From positions 44,810,820-44,874,819 of the forward strand of contig OY744615.1 in the NCBI GenBank assembly GCA_963556255.1: 64,000 nucleotides of DNA, in the 5' to 3' direction. Below are positions 35,301 to 46,456 of the stretch, in pieces (position 1 is the stretch's first letter; the number at the start of each line of letters is the position of its first letter). The notes beneath the pieces are model-generated. The model saw only the letters and a list, made by a program, of their open reading frames with translations. It was not told the origin of the DNA and made no database searches. The position numbers and the translations under genes were made by a program. Source of the DNA: Allolobophora icterica (lineage: Eukaryota; Annelida; Clitellata; Crassiclitellata; Lumbricidae).

Positions 35301-37120
35301 CTTGGCCCCCGGGACTTTTTATAAAAAAGGACCGAGAACAGCCAGTTGGGTGGTGGGTGTATTGCAGTGCAATTGAGTTGAGTCAAGATCGGTGTTGCGC
35401 TAAGCTGTTTTGCGCTGAGAAATAATCGGTATTTGAACATTGAAATGGTTAAGTTAGCAAGGAGAAGTGTTTTAAGTGAATAATTACCGTTCGATCGACT
35501 ACTGTTTAACGACGCTGTTAGCGAAGATTATTAGCATCGCCCTCCTTTTTTATACGGGTCAGGACTGGCACCACCAGAGTACGGGCATTGCGGAGTTTCG
35601 CTGGTAATATCTATGTATATATTATATTCATTTATTTCAAATACAACAGACAGAACGCTGTAGTTTACATAGAACATGTTCAGTGTGACGACTAGGCTTA
35701 TAATTAGTGCACGGTTTTAGTTTAGTAGGCCTGTAAGAAAATGTTTTTGAAATAAAATTGAGGAATAAAGTTCTTCGAGTCCATAATCTGGCAGAGAGAA
35801 GTTGTGCAGCCTTTGTTTGAGTTTGGTATATGCTTTTGAACAACATTCGAGTAATAAAGTTCATAGAGTCCTTTAATATCTGTCAGAGAGAAGTTGTGCG
35901 TCGTTTGTCGGATGTTGTATAGTTGCACACGCTGTAGCTGGCGGATTCTTCGGAGGACGTAAAGCCCATTACACTGTACTGCTCGGAAGAGGGAAGTGTC
36001 GGCAACATGTGCTATAGTATTTCAGCCGTGGGTAAGTTGGGATATCCTATAATCCTACCACCCTTGGTCTTGTAGGCGAACAGGACAATGCCACTATAGC
36101 CTAGATCTGTCTCGACCAATAATCGGTGGCGCTAGTAGTATTGTCATCCCACCGATACTTTACTGGCGTCTTCTGTTCCGATATCGAGTTCTGGAAGGGC
36201 CAGTAAATTTTTACCGTAACCGCTTTTCGATTGCAATAGAAATCTCAAATCATATAATAGACCCGCAGTAAACGTTCGTCTGATAATTTGTCGAGTTCGA
36301 CGCATTTGCACGACATTTGCACAAGTTTAACAGAACCCTGTACAATAGCCTATTGCCTAGGCCTACAACGCAACTTATCCGCGGTCTGTGTTTGCGGTAC
36401 AATATAACTCTAAATGTTTATAGTCGTCGCTCACGAAACATCACGTGATAGTACCACTATGGCCGTCGTGAACGATAAGGAGGGGCTTTTGAACGTTGTC
36501 GGCGACTTTTGAGCTTCGGGATTAGCAGATGTGTCTCAAAGCGACCGTCTAAGGCTTTCGCAGTGTAGACAATTTCGAAGAATAATAAATAATACAAACA
36601 CCATTATTAAAGGAAGTCTCGTGTTCTAAAGGCCATTGTCGTCTGCTGGTGTCGACCGCGGGGGTAAGTTCTAGTCCGGCGATATATTATACGATTAAAG
36701 TGTTTGGACCTTATTAGCAGCGCCTTTATATGACATATGACAAGGGTAATTAATGTGTAGACACAAGAAAAGGAGTTTAACCCTTTTGAAATGTAGCTGG
36801 GACGCGTGCGTGTTAACGGGTGCAGCGGGTCGATTAGTAGCATAACCCTTGTGTGCCTCATTTATCATGGCTGTTTAGTATTGTTCAGACGCAGTGGGCT
36901 GAAACAGATTTCACAGAATTCATTTCTACTGCTGATGATTTTTCATCATGTCTGTCGATCTATTCCTGAGTTTAAAACACGTCAAGTGGAATCAGTTCAG
37001 TAGAGCCCACAGATCTTGGGTGAGACAGTGTAGGTTAATTCTAGATCACAAACCCAGTGACCTCGGCTTCAACCCTATTTTCGGACGCATCCGCATGCTA
37101 GGCTACGGAGCGCCATGTAT
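35301..37120. other. Intergenic DNA, no gene seen
   Basis: Moderately AT-rich with many TAGGCCTA words. Some CG-containing stretches (36400-36700) could be promoter or first-exon sequence, but no open frame with splice sites could be supported. Confidence 0.45.
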
Positions 37121-37124
37121 TTAT

Positions 37125-37345
37125 TCCAGATATTTCTATAGCGCCTCTCGAAGTCAACTACTACTCAGAGGCGCTCCCGACTACAGCATTTGATACTGTG
37201 CCGGAATTATCACGCCGAAGCGCCACGAGCAATCGCGAGTGAAGGACTTGCCCAAGGTCCGTACGCAGCGGCTAGAGTGGGATTCGAACCTGCAACCCTC
37301 CGGTCACACGGCGCCGAACTTACCACTGAGCCACCACGCCCCAAA
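37125..37345 (-). mobile_element. Second SINE family: tRNA head joined to LINE-like tail
   Basis: On the - strand: GGCGTGGTGGCTCAGTGGTA (tRNA A-box-like), GCAGGTTCGAATCCCAC (B box), GGACCTTGGGCAAGTCCTTC, then GGGAGCGCCTCTGAG and AGGCGCTATAGAAATATC. The last two blocks are also in the LINE tail at 14978-15060, suggesting that this SINE uses that LINE's machinery. Confidence 0.8.
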
Positions 37346-37470
37346 TGTAGGTCTACCAGCACAATTAACCGTAGGCGTACATAGGCCTACTGTATGGACC
37401 TATTATAAAGGAACCTGCGGAAATTGTTTGCTAACAGCCTAACAGAAATTGAAATGGATGGATTTTCATT

Positions 37471-38095
37471 TTCTCCGGCCCTCGATCGCCGACAGATTTA
37501 TTGGCACGAACTCCATCGATCAGTCAGTCAGTAGTAGCAGTATGTAGTAGCAGGCTCTGTGTAAACAGTGGACACATCGTCTTTATAGGAAGCCAGACAA
37601 TTAAAATCCGAGCCTTTATAAAGCGAGGATGATAGCCATCGCATCAGAGAATCGAAACAAGATGGACATGAATGTGAGAAAAAGCGTCGGCGGCGTGGAA
37701 CACCTTGACCTGTCAACTCAGATCAGGACAGACAAAACAATGGCTCCTTGCTAACGAGGTCCCTATTGTACCAATTACAACAGATTCGCTAACCTTCAAT
37801 CAATGGGACCGGCGTCGTGTTATGTGCCTGTAAATAAGAGCAGGTGCTACATTCAGACGATTTTCATATTCATCCCTCAAAGGTAACGGATCACCGAGGA
37901 CGGGTGAGGGGGAGTCACTGTACTTGGGGTGGGGATTCAGTGCCGCTGTCGGCACCATTTGATCAAAACTTACACAGATGGCCTCGTCTAATTATGCAAC
38001 AAGTTGATCTGGAAGTCGCCGAAATTTATAATTTATACTATTTCTCCGGCCCTCGATCGCCGACAGATTTATTGGCACGAACTCCATCGATCAGT
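37471..38095. repeat. Pair of 54-bp direct repeats 571 bp apart
   Basis: TTCTCCGGCCCTCGATCGCC..ATCGATCAGT occurs at 37471-37524 and again at 38042-38095, with no difference noticed. The sequence between is unique, with a GATCACCGAGGACGGGTGAG block. No gene is seen. Confidence 0.8.
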
Positions 38096-38099
38096 GAGT

Positions 38100-38279
38100 C
38101 AGTGAGTCAGTGGCTGGTCCCGAAGCAGTCATGACAAGCGCATAAAGAACACGTCCCATATATATATGCCATTCGGGGTAAGATTTTTGGGTGGACCACC
38201 GGGGAAGGACCTTACGGGCACAATGAAATGTCTGGGAAAACTAGATTAGGCTAACAAGCTCTTTATAATTCGCATTCTA

Positions 38280-38342
<63 letters not shown>

Positions 38343-39030
38343 TCGTGGCACAAAACCCGCACCTTCCGCAAGGCCGTCCCCTACCCTTCCTTGCAGCACT
38401 CCAGCATTTCTATGGGCATTATATGGAAATTGTGTGTGGGCTCTCTACGGGTCCCATATGGGCAGAGGCGTACCTTTGGTCTAGTAACAATGTACCAAGT
38501 TGCGGCATTACAGCTTGTCCGCAATAAACGAATATTGTATTGTATTGTAAGTGTGTGGGGGGGGGGGGTACCAAATTTCACATCGTTTCCCCCTCGCGAG
38601 TGCTAAATAATTATAATGACGTCGTTTATGCGCCATGCACAACAATAGGCCTAATAATATTGACAACAGCAATGAAGATTACGATGATGATGTGATCACG
38701 AGGATGATGATGATGCTAGGTAATTGTAAAGGGATTCTATCGGAAAAATAATAATAATGGGCATTGTTTCTTCCGAGTAGCCTACAAAAAGTGGGTGGTA
38801 TTCGGTACCGTCTAATCCAAAAAGTGGGGTGCCCCCCAAAATTACGCGTCTTCATATCGGAATATCGTTCTATATTGGCGCCAAGTATACCACTAATAAC
38901 AGTAACGTAATTGTTTTAATCATCCGTTTTGGTATTTGTTTGTTGGTGACGTCATAGGTTTATGACGCTTTACTAACGATCAGCGCTGTTCTTCGTCGCA
39001 TCGCATATACGCAAACTGGATAATTATAAT
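38100..39030. other. Intergenic DNA with (TA)n and (G)n tracts
   Basis: (TA)n at 38281-38340, a run of G near 38558-38568 and short GAT repeats at 38680-38715. No gene recognised. Confidence 0.6.
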
Positions 39031-39039
39031 TGTTATAAC

Positions 39040-39427
39040 TTGGCGAATGCAATTATATCAAGTTTTTTAAATAACGAATCAAAAAGGCGCTGTGTGAGAA
39101 TATACTTCGTAGGCGATACTGAAGGCCAAACGGCGCAGTGTAAATTAAGTAAATCAAAGCTGACAATTTCTGGCGGTTCGATACGAAGTATGCACAATTG
39201 CACCATTGGATCTCTAGTCCAAACATCAGGTAAAGACGCTGAAATACGAGGACGTTGATCATCTTTATTGATATACTGATACTGTGGTGCGCCTGTGCAA
39301 TCAAGCTTCATGAATATCAAACTGATACCCGCTGATTCGATTCGAGATTCGATTCGAATTCGAACCTTTACCCCCGATTCGATTCGAGATTCGATTCGAC
39401 TGAAAATTTGCGATTCGCAGGTCCCTA
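39040..39427 (+). mobile_element. hAT remnant: degenerate BED finger plus terminal repeats
   Basis: A 73-codon frame from 39040 reads CVRIYFVGDTEGQTAQCKLS then KSKLTISGGSIRSMHNC, similar in spacing to a BED zinc finger but with one zinc-binding Cys replaced by Ser and the final His missing. After it come GATTCGATTCGAGATTCGATT repeats and GCGATTCGCAGGTCCCTAG, resembling a hAT 3' end. Probably a transposon deleted internally. Confidence 0.45.
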
Positions 39428-40505
39428 GTAAAAGGCAAAGAAGAAGGCAAAGAAGAAAAACAAAGAAGAAGGCAAAGAAGAAAGCAAATAAGGTAAGTAA
39501 AACGGCAAAGAAGACGGCAAAAAAGAAGGCAAAGAAGTCAAAGAAAGTTGAAGGCAAAAGTAAAGGGAAAGAAAAAGGGAAAGGAGAAAGGTGAGTAAAA
39601 AGGCATTGAAGAAGGAAAAGAAGAAGGCAAAGAAGAAGTCAAAGAGAAAGACAGAGAAAATGGTAAGTAAAAGGCAATGAAGAATGCAAAGAAGAAATCA
39701 AAGAAGAAAGTACAGAACGAGGCGAGGCGAAGGTGAGTAAAAAAGTGAAAGAAGAGAGCAACGAAAAAGGCAAACAGACAGGCAAAGAATTAGCCATATA
39801 AGAAGATAAAGAAGAAGATAAGGAGAAAGTCAAAGTAGAAGGCAAAAAGAAAGGCAAAGACGAAGGCAAAGAGAAAGATAAGTAAACAGGAGTCGAAGAC
39901 GGCAAAGAAGAAGGCAAGAAAGAAGGCAAAGAAAAAGACAAAAACGAAAGGAAAGGTAAAGAAGAAGGTAAGTGAAAAGGCAAAGAACAAGGCAAGCAGA
40001 AAGGCAAAGAAGAAGTCAAAGAGAAATTGAAGAAGGCAAAGAAGAAGGTAAGTAAAAACGTAAAGAAGGCAAACAGGAAGGCAAGTAACAAGACGGCGTA
40101 GATGGTAAAAAAGAAGAAAGCAGGAAAGAAGACAAAAAGAAAGACAAAGAAGTAGCCATAGAAGATGATAAGTAAAAAGAAGAAGGTAAGGAGAAAGTCA
40201 AGGTAGAAGGCAAAGAAAAAGGCACAGAGGAAGGCAAAGAGGAAGGTAAGTAAACAGGCGGCGAAGTAGGAAAAGAAGAAGGCAAGAAAGAAGGCACAGA
40301 GCAAGACAAAGAAGAAGGTAAAGAAGAAGATAAAGAAGGTAAAGAATAAGGTAAGTAAGAGGCAAAGAAGAAGGCAAAGAAAGGCAAATAGGAAGCCAGA
40401 GAGAAAGGCCAAGAAGAAAGCAAAGAAGAAGGTAAGAAAAAGGTAAAGAAGAAGACTAAGACAAATACGAAGGTAAGTAAAAAGGCGGCGAAGAAGGCAA
40501 AACTG
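39428..40505 (+). repeat. Polypurine AAG/GAAGGC array with repeated splice-donor words
   Basis: About 1.1 kb almost pure purine on this strand, built from GGCAAAGAAGAA units. A higher-order period of about 70-110 bp ends in AAGGTAAGTAAAA or close variants (near 39489, 39588, 39660, 39732, 39968, 40047, 40245, 40351, 40470). Confidence 0.85.
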
Positions 40506-40587
40506 AAGCCCTAGCTACCTCTTAAAAAATCTTACCCTAATTCATCCAATCCGCCGCATTCGCAGTTCTGTCTTCGCACACAACCTA

Positions 40588-41066
40588 GGGGCCATCCATA
40601 TATTACGTACGCAAAAATTAGGGAAACTTGGACCCCTCCCTGTACGCACACGTACCTTTTTCCACCCCCCCCCCTACCTGCGTACGTGGGGTTGACGCAT
40701 CCCCCTAAGACCAGCTGCAGAATATGTCAGTACCACAGGTCCAGGCAGCGACTGTCTGCACTTTAGGCCAGATTGAAGGATGAGTAATCCATGGACTCAC
40801 TGCTGAGTTGTGTGATAGTTTAATAATAGCGTTCAGAGGTAAGGTGGCATACAAGTGACACCTCTCCCACAGTCCTACTTCCTCTGGTAGTACCGGATCG
40901 CTGGAAAGACTGAACTTTAGCTCACTTGAAGGCCAATCAATTTGAAGGCCCCCCCCGTTTCCTATGCGTACGTACATTATCAGTAGACCTACCCCCATTC
41001 GCAAGCATAAGCAAGCACATGCATTTCGGTTACCCGTCCATGCGTACGTAATATATGGATGGCCCC
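40588..41066. mobile_element. MITE with GGGGCCATCC ends, copy 1 (479 bp)
   Basis: Ends are GGGGCCATCCATATATTACG and its complement (CGTAATATATGGATGGCCCC). CTA on both sides (40585-40587, 41067-41069) is a possible 3-bp target duplication. About 65 bp outside are also repeated on both sides (40524-40587 and 41117-41184, AATCCGCCGCATTCGCAGTT). Confidence 0.85.
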
Positions 41067-41189
41067 CTATCCATCACTCCCAGGATTTCCACTTAAAAGT
41101 GAAGTTTTACCTCTGCAAAAAATCTTACCCTGATTCATCCAATCCGCCGCATTCGCAGTTTTGTCTTCGCAAACACAACCTACCGTAAC

Positions 41190-41920
41190 CTCTGCTCGGT
41201 CTCATTACTCTGTGGTCTTCCGGCAAACCGGATCGTGTGCTTTATGGAAGATATCTCTCATCTTTCGTCAACCCCTCTGACATGACGCAGCGCTCATCGA
41301 TAAGCTGATGCAGGCACTTAACTTTGAAGTAACGCTGTAGAAAGTTCAAGTTCACTATTAGGATTAATTTCATAGACGTATACATAGACATATAGCTTAA
41401 ACTGCTGGTTCAGACGAGTTCATTTACGGATATGAGCGTTCCCTATACTTCCGTATACTTGGAAAAGCGTTGGGACGCTACTTTATATTAGCGACCGCTA
41501 TACTTCCCATTCTTGGAAAAGTGCTGGGAAGCTACTGCATCGAGACTCGTCAGCGACATGGAATACACACAGACACAAGGAACAAAAAGATTTTTTACAT
41601 ACTTCATCAATAGCTACTAAATTTTTACTGCAGATAATCCGACAAACGTTTCTTTTGCACAAGCAAGTGTATACTATACAACAATACAACAAACCACACC
41701 TTTCCAAAGATTAAAAAAGACGCACAATTAACTTTTCGCATGCACACAAACCATTAATATCGAATTGAAAAACGCTATCAAGTTTTGATTACATTTCAAG
41801 TATCAACAATAAAGCCCACATTAAGGTTAATGCGTTTGCAAGCCAAGTCTCCCACAGTGAGACGTGGGTATAGGCTTTCGTGAGACTGCAGTGGACGATT
41901 TTCGTGCCGTTAACTTCTTG
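41190..41920. other. Intergenic DNA, no gene seen
   Basis: AT-rich unique sequence. CTTGGAAAAG..TTGGGACGCTACTT and a similar block (41456-41535) form a small local duplication. Confidence 0.45.
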
Positions 41921-41924
41921 CGGG

Positions 41925-42218
41925 TGTACAATAGTCTAGTGGTTAGCGCGCTGGACTGTCAACCGAAAGGTTTGGGATTCAAATCCCAGCCAGGGCAGAA
42001 ATTTGTTGCGAGATTTCTACTCCAGCTGTGCCCCCTAGCCAACTCAGCTATGCTGAGTACACTGACCATATGTACACTGTCGGTGGGAAGATGAGACGGC
42101 GAGGGAAAGGACTGGCCACCCGATTTCATATGCTGAGGCTAAGAAAATGAAGTCGATAACACTTCAAACCCATGGCTGCCTCAAGGCTAGCTTACTGAAT
42201 GGTTCTTTTTCTTCTAAC
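41925..42218 (+). mobile_element. tRNA-derived SINE, best full-length copy
   Basis: tRNA-like head TAGTCTAGTGGTTAGCGCGC with B box GGATTCAAATCCC, then CAGCCAGGGCAGAAATTTGT, ACTCAGCTATGCTGAGTACA, GTCGGTGGGAAGATGAGACG, CATATGCTGAGGCTAAGAAA and a TTCTTTTTCTTCT tail. Useful as the reference copy for the other ten or so. Confidence 0.9.
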
Positions 42219-42384
42219 TTCTTGCATACGTGCATGCTTAGTTGAAACTGGAGGCACTAGCCTGCAAGCAAAGTCCTTGACCATTATATATTTTAAAGTT
42301 GGCACATGTTCTGTGTTCATGAACACCTACTCTATGCAAAAGCGTCATTTTGCCCCCTCACCCTACAAAAATTCCTGTGGACGC

Positions 42385-42470
42385 CCATGAGCATAATCAT
42401 AATCTCAAAATTCTACAGTGCCCAACCAAGTGAAGTCGCGGGAACCAGCTTATTCACAGGCGCTTGTCAA
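42385..42470 (-). repeat. Interspersed repeat, family B
   Basis: AATCATAATCTCAAAATTCT and ACCAGCTTATTCACAGGCGC, matching the family order. Confidence 0.55.
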
Positions 42471-42479
42471 AGCAACACG

Positions 42480-43380
42480 CAGCAAATAAGCCAGTCAGGC
42501 AATTAAGTCCCAGCGGATACAGTGTAACGTAAAATAAAACATCTTCACCTTGTGTAAGAACTTCTCAAAAGGACATACATGTCAAAGCTTTGGCCCCAAA
42601 CGAATTCATGTGACACAGATTTTCCACAGTACAGACTGGTTCTGAATTCAGTTCCCTCAACCTCTCATCAAACAACATATTTCAAGCGCATCTAGAAAAA
42701 GTGACAGCATCAAGTACACATACACAATTTACAAAAATTATTTTGATTTTAGCAACAATAATTGCCTAACAACCTGCAGTCATTTATTTGTGCACTTGAA
42801 GAAGCACCGTGTCAGAGGCCTAGCTTAACAACAGACGCTGACAGGGCTGTAACATTTCTACAAAATTTACGATGTCAAAATAGAACCTTATTTCACCTAC
42901 TTGAGCACATACTTAACAACTTTGGCAGGTATACACAACATATTTTAAAGAAGTAAAGGTTCACTCTGATTACTCGAACTCATATTCTACGACTGCAAGT
43001 GGCACACAGCTCTCATTGGCTACAAACTAAACCCAATTCACTGAATCCAACAAATCAAGTAATTAATCACGAAATGAATCACATGATCAGTTCGACAATT
43101 TAACGACAGCATTGAACCAGCATCGAAAAAACATTCTCCAGCCCATACATTTACTAATGTCTACATGCCTATCTACACCAGTGCACCTAATATATTTACA
43201 CTTTCATTGCCAATTATTTTGTAATTCTCACTCATCATTTACAAATGAAGTTGCAGGCTAAAACTCAGACTGTTATTAATTCACATCAGAATGCTTCAAA
43301 CATGACATACTATTCTGTCGGAGGTTTTGGATGTGCTTGAAGGATGCTATATAAATGCTTTGTTACCTTAATTTACTATT
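42480..43380. other. AT-rich intergenic DNA, no gene seen
   Basis: No supportable feature. Confidence 0.45.
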
Positions 43381-43384
43381 ACAC

Positions 43385-43470
43385 TGTAATCGTAATCGTA
43401 AACTCTAACTTTATAAAGTGCCAATTGAAAGCTAAGCACATGGTACCAGCTTATTCATGAGCACGTACAC
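43385..43470 (-). repeat. Interspersed repeat, family B
   Basis: GTAATCGTAATCGTAAACTC, AAAGCTAAGCACATGGTACC and ATTCATGAGCACG. Confidence 0.7.
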
Positions 43471-44032
43471 AGTATCAACCATCATCCACATGGATTACTG
43501 CTTCCAAGGAAACAACTGGATGCAGTTGCACAGCCACCAGTAGTTTCAACCACCAAAACCTTTCAAGTGTAGCAAAAAGAATTTCTTTTTGTTCACCTAA
43601 AACATTCTGTGAAAATCTGATACCTTTACCACTGAGAAAACGATCTATTTTCATAGTTAGAATCTGTGTGCACTGTCTCTAAGATGGTCCATGACGCTTT
43701 CCAGTTTGACATTGCAGTCTGTTCCAATGTGACACAACAGACCAGAGATTCAAACCTGGGTAGCAATGCCATGTGTTGAACGGTTACACATTACATGATT
43801 AACTGGTCAAAACACATAGTATGGCACTTTAACAAACACGCAAAATTCAAAACACGAAAATATACCTAACTAATATAACTTCACAAAATCTTCTACTTCT
43901 GACATTGCAGAACAGTTTTATAAAACCCACAAAACAGAACAACTTTTACAAATACCTTCTACATACTCATTATTGCTACTATAATATCCATGTGCTCGAA
44001 CATCAGTGGATGTCAGCATTAACACATACTAA
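43471..44032. other. Intergenic DNA, no gene seen
   Basis: AT-rich; no repeat or coding signal recognised. Confidence 0.4.
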
Positions 44033-44483
44033 GGGGCCGTCCACATATTACGTACGCAATGAGGGGGGGTCGGGGGTCGGATTTTGGCGATTTTGCGTAC
44101 GGGTGCGAACGGGGGGGGAGGGGGGACAAAAGTGTACGTACGCAAAATAAATTTCTAATTATGACGTCCACATTAGCCTATTTATAACTCTGTATTGTCC
44201 TATAGTCGTTCGATGGCATTTTATTACATTATATAAAAGCCATGTGCAGTTATTCTGTGCTGTGAACGAGATACCTATACTTTGTCTATATTGGCCCTCA
44301 CTCATCCTTCAATCTGGACTAAAGTGCAGACAGTAGAGGCACTTTCTGCAGCTGGTCTTCGGGGGAGGGGGGGGGTGAGCGTCAAGTATACGTACACGAG
44401 GGGGGGTGTGGAAGAAAGTACGCTTGCGAACAGGGGGATCCAATTTTCACGGATTTTTGGGTACGTAATATATGGATGGCCCC
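44033..44483. mobile_element. MITE with GGGGCC ends, copy 2 (451 bp)
   Basis: GGGGCCGTCCACATATTACG at the left and TACGTAATATATGGATGGCCCC complement at the right; TAA on both sides (44030-44032, 44484-44486). Contains G-rich runs and tandem TACGTACG words like copy 1. Confidence 0.85.
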
Positions 44484-45311
44484 TAATATTTCCATGTCAA
44501 TTGGTAGATGTCTTCACAGTCGAAGTTACTGTAATACTCATTCGTAGTCTAGAGCCTTTTGTCTTTTAACTTGTTCATAAACGCTACTGCGTATATACAA
44601 GTATATTTATTTATTTATGCAGTGAACAACTCAAAATATCTTTAAAAATACAATTAAATTGACACTATCAAGAACTTTATACTGTTGTATGTTTGGTGGC
44701 TGTATTAAACTTTAATACGCTTTCTGTAGCATTAACATCATTGAAAGTTGCTCATGCTGCTTTATATTTTCTGGCTTTGTTAAGCTTTTGGATTGCATTA
44801 GGTTAATCTAATATGCAATACGATGCAAAATTTCAGTCACAGAGCAATATAGATAGCATCAGGGAAGCTGCTGCTTGTTCACCGTACTTCCTAAAACTTT
44901 AGAAACCTAACAAAACTGGTGCGTGGAAGAAAGGTCTTCTCACGATTAACTAAAAAAGTTCGGTGGTGCATGTCGTCTAAATGTAAAAAACAAATCCAAT
45001 AAGAAGTGTAAATTATATACGAATATTCATTGGTCAACTAATTTTAGGATCAAAAACAACTGCAGAATAGCAAAATTTCAGACAGTCATTTATGATTTGA
45101 ACATTCAATCGGATAACCACCCACTGTTAATCAATACTTCAATATCAAAGACTCTTATCATCGCTTTTCACACTCGCTTTCAATAGCACTAACTCTTGTT
45201 CACTGCGTGAATCATCCAACAACATGGCAATATTCAGCACTTCACATTTTAAAAATTCTGCAACACCTTTCAAACTAACCTTAACAACATTCGGTAAATT
45301 CCGGGCAAAGA
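44484..45311. other. 3' flank / probable 3' UTR of the Rho-GEF gene
   Basis: AT-rich DNA directly downstream of the - strand stop codon at 45312. Likely contains the 3' UTR; the polyadenylation site is not assigned. Confidence 0.45.
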
Positions 45312-46456
45312 TCAACATTTCCACAGCAAAAGACAGATATCTTCGTACGACTTATCAAACGGTTTCTTCTCCTTCCAGTTAACGTGACCTTCGCCTCCGC
45401 TGATGACGACCAATCTCTTACTGTGCGCCAAACGTCGGGCACGACTCGACGCCGGTGCTGTGCTTGTCATATACACAGCGTCACTAGTCGGTGGAACAGT
45501 TGGCTTTTCGTCAGGAATCTCATTCGCCGTGTGTTGTTCCGAGGAACCCTGAATTACCTTTAGTTCAAAAGCGCCATCTGTGTTTTGACCAGCGGGCGCA
45601 TCAACTTCAGGTGATTTCTGGCACGACGCATCTTGAATGGAGCCTTCTGCACTACCGATGCCTAAATCAACGTTCTCGTAGTTTACGGGTGAACTGCATT
45701 CGTCCGGCATATAGGCGAGGACGCTGTGGTGTTTTGTGGACGAGTAGTGGGCGTGAGGAGACGAGCTAAAATTTCTACGCACGGCATCCGATATCTTGCT
45801 CACTCGGTTCGAGACGGCGTTTAGGTTGTGCTGGAAGTTGGCTCCCTTATACCGATGCCTTCGCATCGGACAACTCTGGATCAACTCCGAGTCCATGTCA
45901 GCGTCGACGCCTTTCAGGAGGCTGCCGTACAGACTGCAGACGTCGCTTTCTTCGTCCGAATCTCTGAAGCTCGCCAGTTCCGGTGTTGAGATCCACTGGC
46001 TGATGCGGGCAAGCGGTTGCAATGCGCCGTTCTGAACCACTGCACATTCCCCAGATGATGTCAGTAGTTCATCTTCTAATAGGTTGTCGTCATCAACTAC
46101 TGCCGTATCTCGCTGCCGTACTGGACCCAGTTCATCATTACCAGCCGTCAACCGGTTTTCGATGTTTTCCAGCACGTGCGAACCTGCGCTGGGCGCCTGC
46201 CTGGCAGACACGCCGATTGTTTTCGTGTTTCCGCAGTTCACCATGGCCAGAAACTTGACTGGGCCGCTTTGGGCGTGAAACGAGACGACGGGTCTTCGCT
46301 TGACCTGTGGCACACCCTCGAGACGTGGCAGTGGCAGGGTCAGAATGAAACCGTAGTTCGTACCCACCCAGAGCAATCCGTGTCCCGACAACAGATATGT
46401 TATGCTCAACGAATACAGCTTACGGTCTTCGCTGAAGGGACTCACCAACTGTTTTC
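45312..46456 (-). CDS. ARHGEF10-like, last coding exon
   Basis: 381 codons plus TGA. Acceptor TCTTGTTGTTTCAG. Begins [17 protein letters not shown], then the propeller motif [20 protein letters not shown] and [16 protein letters not shown]; then about 230 Ser/Glu-rich residues likely to be disordered ([19 protein letters not shown]); then [14 protein letters not shown] and the closing LLLWKC. The long insertion before the last strands also occurs, with different sequence, in vertebrate ARHGEF10 proteins. Confidence 0.92.

Noticed and set aside
39639..40423. Antisense membrane-like frames (FFAFFFA, LPSSLPS)
   Set aside because: Translations of the polypurine AAG array; no signal of selection.
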